The position numbers were made by a program, and so were the translations under genes. Source: DTYU01 sp040756575 (lineage in GTDB: Bacteria; Bacillota; Desulfotomaculia; Desulfotomaculales; Ammonificaceae). Taken from it: a stretch of 64,000 nt of DNA. The DNA lies in the NCBI GenBank assembly GCA_040756575.1, contig JBFLYP010000001.1, forward strand, positions 260,831 to 324,830, given 5' to 3'. How positions within the stretch are numbered: the stretch's first letter is position 1; each line of letters begins with the position of its first letter. The notes below the pieces were generated by a model. That model had not been told where the DNA came from. It saw nothing but the letters and a program-made list of their open reading frames with translations, and did not search any database. Below are positions 34,748-43,051 of the stretch, piece by piece.

Positions 34748-37571
34748 AAATCTTCGGCTGTTGAAAGCTGCTGCACAACTGACTGTATACCTCGCACGTA
34801 ACCGCTGCAATGTGGCTCCAGTTGTAAGTCGAACGAACCTTCCGCCACGCACGCCGGCAAAGTTCCTCGGCAAGGGGCCGGTTGGTAAGTAACTCCCTTA
34901 TATACCGCGCTAACAGATCGGGCCGTCCAGGCGGCACCTTGAAACCGTCGACCCCATGCTCCACAACCTCACTCAAACCACCGGTATCGCCCACTACCAC
35001 CGGCACCTGTGCCGCCATCGCCTCGAGGGCAACGATCCCAAAGGGTTCATAATGGCTGGGAAACACTGCAACCGCCGCTTCTTGAAGAAGTGTGTTCCGG
35101 GCGGCGCCGTCCACAAACCCGGCCAGACAAACCCTCCCCGCAACTCCGACCTCATCCACCAGCCGCCTTATTTCCCCTTCATAGGGTCCGTGACCGCAAA
35201 TCACCGCCCGGGCTCCCGGAATATGCTCAGCTACAAGCGGCAGGGCTCTGATGAGGTCCTGAACCCCCTTTTCCGGCACCAGGCGCCCGAGGAAGAGTAT
35301 TACCGGTATAGTTGCGGCCTGCGCTAATCCTCTCCACCCGGTTATACCGAGAATCTCGGGGTCGACGCCGTTAGGTATTACGGTGATCTTTCCGGGCTGC
35401 AGACCAAACAGCCGGGCGACTTCCCCCGCCATATACTCGCTGCAGCATATGACACGCCCCGCACTTTTCACCAGTCTTTCCTCCGCTGCGTGGACGGTGT
35501 ACTGCAGTTGGTTGTGAATCCCCCCGTGTCGCCCATACTCGGTCGCATGGACCGTTACCACTAAAGGGAGGCCCGTGCGCGTATTAAGCTGCCGGGCGGC
35601 CTCTTCAATCAGCCAGTCATGTCCGTGAATGACATCAAAGGTCTCCCCTTGGCTCCAAAGCCGGTCAACTTCTTCCAAAATGCCTTTGTTCAAATGCGCC
35701 ACCCAGTCAAGGAAATCCCTTTCCCGTCCTTCCACCGGTACTCGGCGCACTTCCACTCCCTCAATAACCTCGGCCGGCGGGCTCCCCTCGACCGAAGCAG
35801 TAACAACCGTAACCTCATTCCCAAGCCGTACCAGGTGCCGGGAAAGGTCGTAAACATGGCGGCCGAGCCCTCCAACAATGTGTGGCGGGTACTCCCAGGA
35901 GAGAATCAGTATCCTGAGCGGTAACCCTGTGCGAGAACCGCTGCCGATCCAGAACCGGCTATAGACTCGGTAATCAATCTCCGGAAAAATGTTGTCTACC
36001 GCACTCAACTCTTCGAGAGTCTTTTGGTCAATCTTTTGATCAATTGCACTATCGGTGAGATAGTTAAAACGAGCGATATGCTCTTTTAATCGACGCGTAG
36101 CGTACTCGACGGTCGATCCAACCCTCAGGATGAAGGCCCAGTCGCTGGACTGAGCTAACAAAAGCTCCCGCGCAGCCTGGTTTAAAGTTTTCTTCAACAA
36201 CCCACCGGCTTCCGGGAAAAGGTCGCACAGTTCCACCATCCGGGACTCCGCGTGGTGGGTATGCGGGTAAATCCAGTCGTTCGCAGGGTTAAGCCAGGTT
36301 TCGCTGTATCCTCCCTCGCCCCAGCTCGAAAGACTCAATGTTGCCATCTCGTGCTCCGGGTAAACGGCAAGATAGTCTGAAGGGGTAGCCAAGAGTACCG
36401 TATCTTGCTCGCTACACACCTTTCGGATCAAGATCTCCAGCCACTGGGGCCCTTCATACCACCAGTGTCCGAAGAGTTCTGCATCGTAGGGGGAAACGAT
36501 TACTGGCTCTATCCCCAGACGTTTGGCCCAATAAGAAACCTGCCGCCGCCGGTGGTGTAAAAAGTGCTCAGCATGCGCGGAAACCCGCTCTTGTGCCATA
36601 TGCGGTTCATAGGGCCGTTTCTTCTCGCTGCCGGTAATCCGGTAGTACTTGAATCCGGTATCCGTCCTGACCCCCGCCGACGGAAGGAACGGCTCAATAT
36701 ATTCCCACGGGAGTTCATAGCCGATGTCCCTGTAATATTCGCGGTACCAGTAATCACCCGGATAGCCGATCTGGCGGTCCCAGACCTGCCGTGAAGTATC
36801 CGGATCCCGGCCGAAAGCGGCTACCCCGGCCGCCGTCCGGATTGGTGCAAAGACGCCGAACGGAGGCAGGGGCGAAGCGCCGAGAATCCCGTGGGTGTCA
36901 AGGAAGAAATAGCGTATGCCGTATGAAGCCAAAATCTCGTCTACCCCCTTGGCATAACCGCACTCCGGGAGCCAAAACCCCTTGGGATAGTGTCCAAAGT
37001 GCCGCTTGTAAAGATCAACCCCGACTGAAATCTGGGCCCGCCGCGCCTCCTTCCCGCGAATTAACGGAAGGTACCCGTGAGTGGCGCAGGTCGTGATTAT
37101 CTCCAGCACCCCCCGGTCCTGGAAAGAAGCAAAACCGGCAACCAGATTTCGCTGGTACTCATTCGTAAATAAATCCCGGTATCTGTTGAGCCGTTCCTCA
37201 TACATTAACACGAGCGGGTAAAACTCGGTCCCCGCCGTACGCTTTTTCTCAGCCTCGGCCAATCGGAGCAGCCGATCAAGGTGGGCAACATACCGCCGGG
37301 TCAAAAGCTCGTCGGTAAGCATCGTGATTAACGGCGGGGAAAGTGACAATGTGATCCTGAACCTGACGCCTTCCCGGGTAAGCCGGCCGAATACGTCTAT
37401 GAGCGGTAAATAGCATTCCGTAACCGCCTGGTAAAACCAGTTCTCTTCTAAAAAGCGCTCCTGTTCCGGATGGCGGACAAAGGGTAAGTGGGCATGCAAC
37501 ACGATGATTAAATAGCCTCGAGGGGACCGCTGTAAAACCTCGCCTGCCGCGCGCTCAACCCGGAGAACCAA
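34746..37571 (-). CDS. fusion: GH57 (DUF1957-type) + GT4 glycosyltransferase
   Basis: 941 residues. Residues about 20-530 are a GH57 alpha-glucan branching-enzyme-like domain (LIIVLHAHLPFVRHPEQERF, GFWLPECGYAKGVDE, SPYDAELFGHWWYEGPQWLE with the catalytic Glu/Asp segments). Residues about 555-935 are a GT4 synthase (LRILILSWEYPPHIVGGLGR, VIHGHDWLIEEAA, PNGVDPEI, SHYEPFGIVALEAMA). One chain could both extend and branch a cytoplasmic glucan. The start is TTG at 37571, with GGAGGAGG 10 bases upstream from repeat R1. Codons for G-E-V-L-Q-R-S-P derive from the end of element M. Confidence 0.88.
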   Translation of the reverse strand: MVLRVERAAGEVLQRSPRGYLIIVLHAHLPFVRHPEQERFLEENWFYQAVTECYLPLIDVFGRLTREGVRFRITLSLSPPLITMLTDELLTRRYVAHLDRLLRLAEAEKKRTAGTEFYPLVLMYEERLNRYRDLFTNEYQRNLVAGFASFQDRGVLEIITTCATHGYLPLIRGKEARRAQISVGVDLYKRHFGHYPKGFWLPECGYAKGVDEILASYGIRYFFLDTHGILGASPLPPFGVFAPIRTAAGVAAFGRDPDTSRQVWDRQIGYPGDYWYREYYRDIGYELPWEYIEPFLPSAGVRTDTGFKYYRITGSEKKRPYEPHMAQERVSAHAEHFLHHRRRQVSYWAKRLGIEPVIVSPYDAELFGHWWYEGPQWLEILIRKVCSEQDTVLLATPSDYLAVYPEHEMATLSLSSWGEGGYSETWLNPANDWIYPHTHHAESRMVELCDLFPEAGGLLKKTLNQAARELLLAQSSDWAFILRVGSTVEYATRRLKEHIARFNYLTDSAIDQKIDQKTLEELSAVDNIFPEIDYRVYSRFWIGSGSRTGLPLRILILSWEYPPHIVGGLGRHVYDLSRHLVRLGNEVTVVTASVEGSPPAEVIEGVEVRRVPVEGRERDFLDWVAHLNKGILEEVDRLWSQGETFDVIHGHDWLIEEAARQLNTRTGLPLVVTVHATEYGRHGGIHNQLQYTVHAAEERLVKSAGRVICCSEYMAGEVARLFGLQPGKITVIPNGVDPEILGITGWRGLAQAATIPVILFLGRLVPEKGVQDLIRALPLVAEHIPGARAVICGHGPYEGEIRRLVDEVGVAGRVCLAGFVDGAARNTLLQEAAVAVFPSHYEPFGIVALEAMAAQVPVVVGDTGGLSEVVEHGVDGFKVPPGRPDLLARYIRELLTNRPLAEELCRRAWRKVRSTYNWSHIAAVTCEVYSQLCSSFQQPKI
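37523..37543. mobile_element. element M terminal fragment inside a coding sequence
   Basis: GGACCGCTGTAAAACCTCGC matches the left end of the M elements. Only one end is present. It is read as residues 10-16 of the GH57-GT4 protein. Confidence 0.55.
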
Positions 37572-37582
37572 CTTCTGTTACC

Positions 37583-37745
37583 TCCTCCGAGAATGCGTTC
37601 TTCTTCCGTGGGGCGCGGCGATGAGCTTCGCATTACGGCGTCAGGCTGCGCCTTCCTTGCACTGCTTGCTCCTCACCACGTCCCGTTTTATGTTACTCTT
37701 CTGCATCTAAGTAACCGGCTTACAGGTCTATCCGCCTCATTTTCA
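37583..37745. repeat. R1 interspersed repeat (copy e)
   Basis: GCGTTCTTCTTCCGTGGGGC at the left and GTTACTCTTCTGCATCTAAG at the right, without a heptad hairpin. Its left end supplies GGAGGAGG on the minus strand for the TTG-started fusion gene. Repeat R3 follows directly. Confidence 0.9.
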
Positions 37746-37885
37746 TTCTTATAACCATTCCTTTCGCTGCGCTCAAGGCACAAAACGTTATGAAAATGGG
37801 TGTTCATCCGTGGTTTAGTCCCTTTCTCCGTCTCCTGCTCCTAACGTAGAACGTAGAACGTCGCACGTAGAACGATTTTCAGATT
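37745..37885. repeat. R3 interspersed repeat with heptad array H6 (word GAACGTA)
   Basis: About 140 bp nearly identical to 63670-63810: GTTATGAAAATGGGTGTTCA, then CATCCGTGGTTTAGTCCC, then CTCCGTCTCCTGCTCCT, ending in a 7-bp-period array of AACGTAG words (37842-37875). After the array, GTCGCAC and GTGCGAC can pair. The remaining 37886-38090 shows no gene. Confidence 0.87.
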
Positions 37886-38092
37886 TCGTTGTGCGACTTG
37901 CCGTATGTGGCAATCCAATGTAAAACTTTTATCTAATAAAACGCTTGCGCCACCGAATGGATGCAGCCTACTTTTACCGGCAGGTTAAAGCTTTTCCGTA
38001 TCCCCCTGGCACCGCCGTTCCTCGCGGCTCGCCTGAGCTTTCACTGAAGACTGAAAACACCCGCCTTTAACTATTGAGCATAACACTTCCCC

Positions 38093-38120
38093 GATATAAA
38101 AAAAAGGCCTTTAGTGCCTT
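38093..38120 (-). terminator. terminator of the DUF4912 gene
   Basis: Stem AAGGC / GCCTT (38116-38120 with 38104-38108) followed by a run of eight Ts on the minus strand, 46 bases after the stop codon. Confidence 0.7.
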
Positions 38121-38165
38121 AATTAATTAATTTATTAACTTACGGTCGGGCAACTGATTATTCAG

Positions 38166-38618
38166 TTAACCGTTTTGCAATATAACGGAACTTGCTCCTA
38201 CCGTCTTGAATGCCTCCACAAAGGTGACTGCTTCCTTGTCTACCTTCTGCGCGCCCCCGGGAACCCACGCGGTTACTTCCGGAGGAACGTCTACCGTTTC
38301 GGAACAGAGGAGCGGATAGAACTCGCCGTTCTCCGACCACCCGAGTTCGGAACGGTAGCGTCTTCCTGGAACGACCTCTTTAAAGTACCAGTTCTGCTTA
38401 AGGGAAGGCGAGGAGACAACCTCGCGGGGTGAAGTGCTTCCGTTATTTACCGAACATAAGCGGAGTGCTAAGTCTTTCCCCTCTAAAAACTCGCGGGAAG
38501 CAGATGAAATCTCCCAATAAGTAAAAAGAACCGAACAGTTCTGTACCAATAATACGAGGGTGTTCTCCCCGTACCCTGCCGGAATCTCCGCCGATAAACC
38601 TCCTGACAAACGGTTCAC
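38166..38618 (-). CDS. DUF4912 family protein
   Basis: 150 residues. G-E-N-T-L-V-L-L-V-Q-N-C-S-V-L-F-T-Y-W-E-I-S, then an L-A-L-R-L-C-S-V strand, W-Y-F-K-E-V-V-P-G-R-R-Y-R-S-E-L-G and F-Y-P-L-L-C-S-E are the recurring features of DUF4912, an immunoglobulin/CBM-like beta-sandwich. The family often lies beside GH57 and glycogen-synthase-like genes, as it does here, which hints at glucan binding; function is not established. ATG at 38618 has GAAGGGGGAG 5-6 bases upstream. Confidence 0.72.
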   Translation of the reverse strand: MNRLSGGLSAEIPAGYGENTLVLLVQNCSVLFTYWEISSASREFLEGKDLALRLCSVNNGSTSPREVVSSPSLKQNWYFKEVVPGRRYRSELGWSENGEFYPLLCSETVDVPPEVTAWVPGGAQKVDKEAVTFVEAFKTVGASSVILQNG

Positions 38619-38648
38619 TCCCCCTTCAACTTACTTGTAGGTCATGCC

Positions 38649-38671
38649 ATACGATAATTAATTATTCGTAT
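38649..38671. promoter_or_regulatory. near-perfect AT-rich palindrome between divergent genes
   Basis: ATACGATAATT joined to AATTATTCGTAT, symmetrical except for one inserted base, 31 bases before the DUF4912 start. It could be a repressor site; no partner regulator is visible in the window. Confidence 0.4.
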
Positions 38672-38750
38672 CGGTACGCAAAGCTCTTTAACAACCGCTT
38701 ACTGATGGTAAAAGGATGTCCCAGAAGAAAATTATAACATAATATATAAA

Positions 38751-38777
38751 TTGCGGCAACATTTTTTTAGCTATAAT
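38751..38777 (+). promoter_or_regulatory. candidate promoter of the Na/Pi transporter gene
   Basis: -10 TATAAT (38772-38777) is perfect; -35 TTGCGG (38751-38756) is only 15 bases away, shorter than ideal. A hairpin CCCCCG / CGGGGG (38841-38863) lies between it and the gene and covers the likely ribosome site. Confidence 0.42.
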
Positions 38778-38882
38778 TCGATAAATTTTAACAATGTTTT
38801 CTTGCAGCCTCGCTTAAAACAGTGCATAGCAAAAAACTAACCCCCGTAAATCTATGTCGGGGGATTAATCACGAAAACACTT

Positions 38883-39800
38883 TTGTTTCTGCCAACCGGA
38901 CTGGTCCTGGTCCTGTTCGGCTTGCGGTTACTGCAGTCCGGCCTGCTTTGTTTATCAAGCGGCCGCTTAACTACAGCCCTTCGATCCCTGTCTATAAACC
39001 CGACCCGCTCTTCCCTAAGCGGCCTCGTGGCGAGCGCGTTAACCCAGAGCAGCACAGCGGTTTCTATAATCACCATCGGCCTCGCTCACAGCCGTATTAT
39101 CAACCTTAGCCAGGCAATCGCCGTCATCCTTGGGGCCAATGTCGGCACAACCCTGACTGTGCAGTTCCTCTCCCTCAACCCAGGGATTGCAATGCTCCCT
39201 TTCTGTGCAGCCGGTATTCCAATTGCTTTCAGCCGGTCGCCCGCCAAGCCTTTAGGTCAGATTTTTGTTGGCGTCGGGATGATTTTTTCGGGGCTGGACC
39301 TGCTCAACCGGGCGTTTGAACCGCTCCAGCACGCTCCCTGGTTCGCAGCCGGTCTTGCCGCCGCGGGGAGTAATTACCTGCTGGCGGTTTCCGCCGCAGC
39401 GGTGCTGACGGCATTCCTCCACTCATCGAGCGCCGCAACAGGCATCGTAATGGCACTTTACGCACAAGGAGCAGTCTCCCTTGAAACCGCCGTGGCCCTG
39501 GTACTCGGCAACAACATCGGCACCTGTTTTACCGCGCTGATCGCTTCACTGACCAGTTCCGCCGCAGGCAAGCGTGTAGCGCTGGCCCACCTGCTCTTAA
39601 ACATCATCGGAGCGGTAGTCTTCCTGCCCCTGATTCGCCCCTTCAGCTTCCTGATCGGTATTACGTCGAGCTTTCCCGCCCGTCAGGTGGCCAACGCACA
39701 TGTGATATACAATCTCGCCAGCAGCCTGATCGCCTTACCCTTCTGCAATCAACTCGCCCGCATCCTCGAACGCATTATTCCGGATCGGGCTACCTGGTAA
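38883..39800 (+). CDS. Na+/phosphate cotransporter (PNaS / NptA-like) family
   Basis: 305 residues, all membrane. Two inverted halves carry the family's signature repeats: ASALTQSSTAVSIITIGLA (about 45) and FLHSSSAATGIVMALYAQ (about 180), with GANVGTTLTVQF and GNNIGTCFTALI. It lacks the cytoplasmic PhoU-like domain. TTG at 38883 is used here, but GGGGGA lies far upstream (38859-38864) and fits an ATC codon at 38868 better (giving five more residues, T-K-T-L after the start), so the true start is open. It is one of five plus-strand genes and overlaps dacF tail-to-tail by 11 bases. Confidence 0.86.
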   Translation: MFLPTGLVLVLFGLRLLQSGLLCLSSGRLTTALRSLSINPTRSSLSGLVASALTQSSTAVSIITIGLAHSRIINLSQAIAVILGANVGTTLTVQFLSLNPGIAMLPFCAAGIPIAFSRSPAKPLGQIFVGVGMIFSGLDLLNRAFEPLQHAPWFAAGLAAAGSNYLLAVSAAAVLTAFLHSSSAATGIVMALYAQGAVSLETAVALVLGNNIGTCFTALIASLTSSAAGKRVALAHLLLNIIGAVVFLPLIRPFSFLIGITSSFPARQVANAHVIYNLASSLIALPFCNQLARILERIIPDRATW

Positions 39801-40989
39801 ACATTCGCCTGTGGCGCCGCCGGATTTTCCTGCTTACCGCCGCCAGTACCGCCAGGGCCGTAAAGGCTCCGGCAAGCACTAAGACAGCCCGCAGGATGCC
39901 CGGCCACCTTGGTGTAACGGGCACATCGTTCCCGGCAACTAAGCTGACCCGCCCGATCTCCTTTCCGCCGTCTTCGAAGATGATCTCGCCGAGGCGCTGG
40001 CCCCTGGATAAAGGTGCACTGAGGGGCTCCAAAGAAAGCCGCCAGCGCGGGAACACAAGGGGATCTTCGTTTGTGGGAATGTTATACCAGGCGGAACGCT
40101 CCGTTTTAACCTGTACGGGTCGGGTACCGTTAATCACCGGAAGACGACTGACGATCTCGCCTGGCCTCGCCAGCTCAACGAGGCGGTAGGCCGAAAAGCC
40201 GTAATCTAACAGTTTTGCCGCTTCATTCCAGATGCCCCCGCCGCCGCTTCCCAGGATGACCGCGATCAATTCCCGCCCGCCCCGCTGCGCCGCCGCCACG
40301 AGGCACTGCCCGGCCTGCGTAGTGTAGCCGGTTTTCACCCCAACGGCACCGCTGTACCGCCATAAAAGCTTGTTATGGTTTATCAGAAGGCTCAACGCTT
40401 CGGGGGACTCACGCCTGATCGTTTTTGTTTTGGTCGCCACCATCTCCCTAAAGACCTTGTACCTCATCGTCACCTGAGTAATTTTCGCCAGATCGAGGGC
40501 AGTCGTGTAGTGATCCTCGTCCGGCAAACCGTGGGGGTTGTTGAAGTGCGAATCCGTGGCCCCGCATGCTTTCGCGGTCCTGTTCATCAGTGAAACAAAG
40601 CCGTCCACCGACCCGCTTGCCTTCTCAGCTAAGGCAAGCGCCACGTCGTTGGCCGAGTTCAGCAGCAGCGCGTAGAGGGCGTCACCGACCGTAAGCTCTT
40701 CCCCTTCTTTCATCCAGATGGCGGAACCCTCAATATTGACAGCCTCCTTGGAGGCCTTAATCCGCTCGTCAAGCTTACAGTGTTGCAAAACCACCAGCGC
40801 CGTCAGGATCTTGGTTGTACTGGCCGGATACATCCTCTTCGTAGGTTCTTTTGCATAGAGTACCTGGCCGGTCTTCGAATCCATTACTACCGCAGCCTGA
40901 GCCGCAATTGACGGCTCCGCACACTCACCTCTGCCAGATAATATAAGTAATGCCAGAAAAACACTTGCCACCGAGAGCAGGAAACGCAA
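39790..40989 (-). CDS. dacF: D-alanyl-D-alanine carboxypeptidase, DacF type
   Basis: 399 residues. A signal peptide (LLSVASVFLALLILSGRGECA) precedes the PBP5-like fold: SxxK in YPASTTKILTA, SxN in LLNSANDVALALAE and KTG in GVKTGYTTQAGQC. A C-terminal membrane anchor (V-L-A-G-A-F-T-A-L-A-V-L-A-A-V) ends in a basic tail. It trims the terminal D-Ala of peptidoglycan pentapeptide outside the membrane. The length and tail fit DacF/DacB of spore formers, but spore-specific expression is inferred. Confidence 0.92.
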   Translation of the reverse strand: MRFLLSVASVFLALLILSGRGECAEPSIAAQAAVVMDSKTGQVLYAKEPTKRMYPASTTKILTALVVLQHCKLDERIKASKEAVNIEGSAIWMKEGEELTVGDALYALLLNSANDVALALAEKASGSVDGFVSLMNRTAKACGATDSHFNNPHGLPDEDHYTTALDLAKITQVTMRYKVFREMVATKTKTIRRESPEALSLLINHNKLLWRYSGAVGVKTGYTTQAGQCLVAAAQRGGRELIAVILGSGGGGIWNEAAKLLDYGFSAYRLVELARPGEIVSRLPVINGTRPVQVKTERSAWYNIPTNEDPLVFPRWRLSLEPLSAPLSRGQRLGEIIFEDGGKEIGRVSLVAGNDVPVTPRWPGILRAVLVLAGAFTALAVLAAVSRKIRRRHRRMFTR

Positions 40990-41115
40990 ACCTTCTCCTC
41001 CTTAAATATAGGGATGCAAACGCAACTCTTAAAAATGAGGCAGCCGTTTTCAGAGAATACTATACCAGAAAGGACGCCACACAGTGAAGCCCATGCCTTG
41101 CGAGGAGGTGGTTTT

Positions 41116-41262
41116 ATGCTCTCAAAAGAGCTAATACCGGCGCTGCTGACAGATGAACAGCTAAGTGCCGTCAAGGAACTGGAAAAAAAACTCCCTGCCG
41201 ACGGCACCGGCCGGAAGTTGTACATTCTTGCCGTTACCTGCAGGGAAGAAGAGGACATTTAA
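41116..41262 (+). CDS. small hypothetical protein, 48 residues
   Basis: ATG at 41116 has a very strong GAGGAGGTGG 5 bases upstream. The protein is M-L-S-K-E-L-I-P-A-L-L-T-D-E-Q-L onward, with an amphipathic helix K-E-L-E-K-K-L and a strand L-Y-I-L-A-V-T-C-R-E-E-E-D-I. A Rho-independent terminator follows at 41308-41343, so it looks like a genuine single-gene unit divergent from dacF. I recognise no family. Confidence 0.62.
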   Translation: MLSKELIPALLTDEQLSAVKELEKKLPADGTGRKLYILAVTCREEEDI

Positions 41263-41307
41263 CCCGGAAGGGATTATCCGGTACATTTAGAGACACATCG
41301 TAAACCG

Positions 41308-41343
41308 CCTGGAACCCGTGCATCCCGCCGGCCCAGGTTTTTT
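41308..41343 (+). terminator. terminator after the 48-residue ORF
   Basis: CCTGG (41308-41312) pairs with CCAGG (41333-41337), with inner GC-rich pairing, followed by TTTTTT. It may also serve the converging GH18 gene. Confidence 0.68.
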
Positions 41344-41345
41344 AT

Positions 41346-42632
41346 TTAATAAGTAAAATTGCTTATTATTTTCCAGAAAGCCGCGTCTTCAAATCCCAGC
41401 CGCCAGACGCTGATCCCGGCGAGACCGTATTTTCTTACCTGATCGAGTTTTATCTTAAGGCTGTGCTCATTCTCAAACCAAACCTGGTGCCTGACCCCGC
41501 CTTCCCAGTACTCCAGGTAGGGACAGCACGCGTAGTTGTCCCAAACCACTTTATCCCAACCAAGCTGGTTGATTAACCGGTTAACCTGGGTCCAGCGCAG
41601 CACCCTGGACCCTTTTGACGTCCAGTCGTACCCATAAGCAGGTATCCCCAAGAGGATCTTTTCCTTGGAGATCGTCCCAACAGTGTAGTTTAAGACCCGT
41701 GTGATCCATGGAATTGAGGAAACCGGCCCGGGCGGCCCACCGGACCAGTGCTCGTCGTAAGTCATCAGCACCACGTAATCGCAAATGCGGCCTATAGCGC
41801 GGTAATCAAAGGCCCCGTTCCACGAGCTGTACGGGTTGTCATAAGTCTTTGCGGCAACGGCAACCGTGAGGAGGAACCCGGCAGGTCTTAAAGCGCCGGC
41901 GAGTCTTTCGAGAAAACCGTTGAAGAGGCTCCGGTCGGAAGGCGGAATGTTCTCAAAATCAATATTGACACCGGATAAGCGGTTCGCCCTGAGTAGCCGC
42001 AGAATTTCACCGGTTAACCTGTTTTCAAGGTCCCGGTTGGTCAATATCTGGTGAACCACTTCCGGGTCAAAGCGACCGTTGCGGCAGTTGTGAACCACCA
42101 GAAGGCTTTTTACCCCATGCCTGTTTGCCGCCGCCAGCCCGTCTGCGGGCACCTCGCCGCTCAGGTTGCCCCGGTAATCCGGTCTTACTGTAAAAAACCC
42201 TACCGCACTCAATTGTTCACCGAATGACGATAGGGAATTAAAGGCCGTCTTATCTCCGGGATAATCAACAGGATAGTAACCGAAAGTCACTTTACCCCCC
42301 GCTTTGGCGGGTAACCGGCGGGAGGGTGAAACCGGCAGCGCGAAAAGTAGGTTCCATTCCTTCTCCGTGACCACTCCGTCGGCACAAATTCCCATTGCCT
42401 GCTCGAAGCGGGTCACCGCCTTATAGGCTTCCCACCCGAAGTAGTCGGTGGGTTGTGCGGAAAGATGCCCTAATTTTAAGAGTTCTTTTTGGAGGCGAAG
42501 CACATCCGGACCGCGCGAGCCGACGGTTAGGTTCCGGGAAAATTCTACCGCACTGGCTTGAAATGGATAAACCAACATTAAAATTAGCAAAAAAATGCTT
42601 GTAGTAAGAAAATTTCTTAACTTTTCTTGCAC
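41346..42632 (-). CDS. secreted GH18 hydrolase with peptidoglycan-binding domain (YaaH/SleL-like)
   Basis: 428 residues. Signal peptide at 1-28 (FLLILMLVYPFQASA). PG_binding_1 at about 38-95 (G-S-R-G-P-D-V-L-R-L-Q-K-E-L). GH18 barrel at about 110-428, with the catalytic strand LSGVNIDFENIPPSDRS (Glu as acid), MTYDEHWSGGPPGPVSS and a closing G-L-A-G-I-S-V-W-R-L-G. This architecture is that of cortex-fragment or germination N-acetylglucosaminidases of spore formers. Unlike Bacillus SleL it uses a peptidoglycan-binding domain, not LysM. The role is inferred. Confidence 0.86.
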   Translation of the reverse strand: MQEKLRNFLTTSIFLLILMLVYPFQASAVEFSRNLTVGSRGPDVLRLQKELLKLGHLSAQPTDYFGWEAYKAVTRFEQAMGICADGVVTEKEWNLLFALPVSPSRRLPAKAGGKVTFGYYPVDYPGDKTAFNSLSSFGEQLSAVGFFTVRPDYRGNLSGEVPADGLAAANRHGVKSLLVVHNCRNGRFDPEVVHQILTNRDLENRLTGEILRLLRANRLSGVNIDFENIPPSDRSLFNGFLERLAGALRPAGFLLTVAVAAKTYDNPYSSWNGAFDYRAIGRICDYVVLMTYDEHWSGGPPGPVSSIPWITRVLNYTVGTISKEKILLGIPAYGYDWTSKGSRVLRWTQVNRLINQLGWDKVVWDNYACCPYLEYWEGGVRHQVWFENEHSLKIKLDQVRKYGLAGISVWRLGFEDAAFWKIISNFTY

Positions 42633-42868
42633 TATCTCCCTCCCGCTTCATCAAACTTACTGCTTGTCCCTATGATAGCAGGAGAGTGGAAGTTTCACCA
42701 GAGATTACTTTATGGAAATAAAGATACATCCTGGAAGCGGAATTTTGGTGGCAGTTTTACGGCGGCAAAAACAGAAGAGGTACCGGAAGAAAAAATTTGG
42801 TGTGGCAGGTCAAACCAGACAAACTGCAGCCTCGGTTTTTGAGCGTCTTTGACAACGGACAACTTCTG

Positions 42869-42964
42869 ATATGAGAAATGTGTCAGCTGCCGGCGCCTAA
42901 CGGCTGTCCGGGGTTAAATGTTTAGGGATTTGGCGCCTAAGAACTGAATTACGGTTTCTCATAT
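42869..42964. repeat. 96-bp segment with terminal inverted and internal direct repeats
   Basis: Perfect 10-bp inverted ends ATATGAGAAA (42869-42878) / TTTCTCATAT (42955-42964) enclose two copies of GGCGCCTAA (42892-42900 and 42932-42940). It lies in the 419-base gap upstream of the GH18 gene. The rest of that gap (42633-42868, 42965-43051) holds no convincing gene. Confidence 0.6.
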
Positions 42965-43051
42965 TCTTAATATTCTTAAACAACCCGTGACCAACACCCG
43001 GCCTGCGGCGGCTAATGACCGCGGGAAGACGGACGGACGGCCGGCGACTGC

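Noticed and set aside
42627..42842. 71-codon plus-strand ORF upstream of the GH18 gene
   Set aside because: No ribosome site and no recognisable family; it begins inside the 5' region of the opposite-strand gene.
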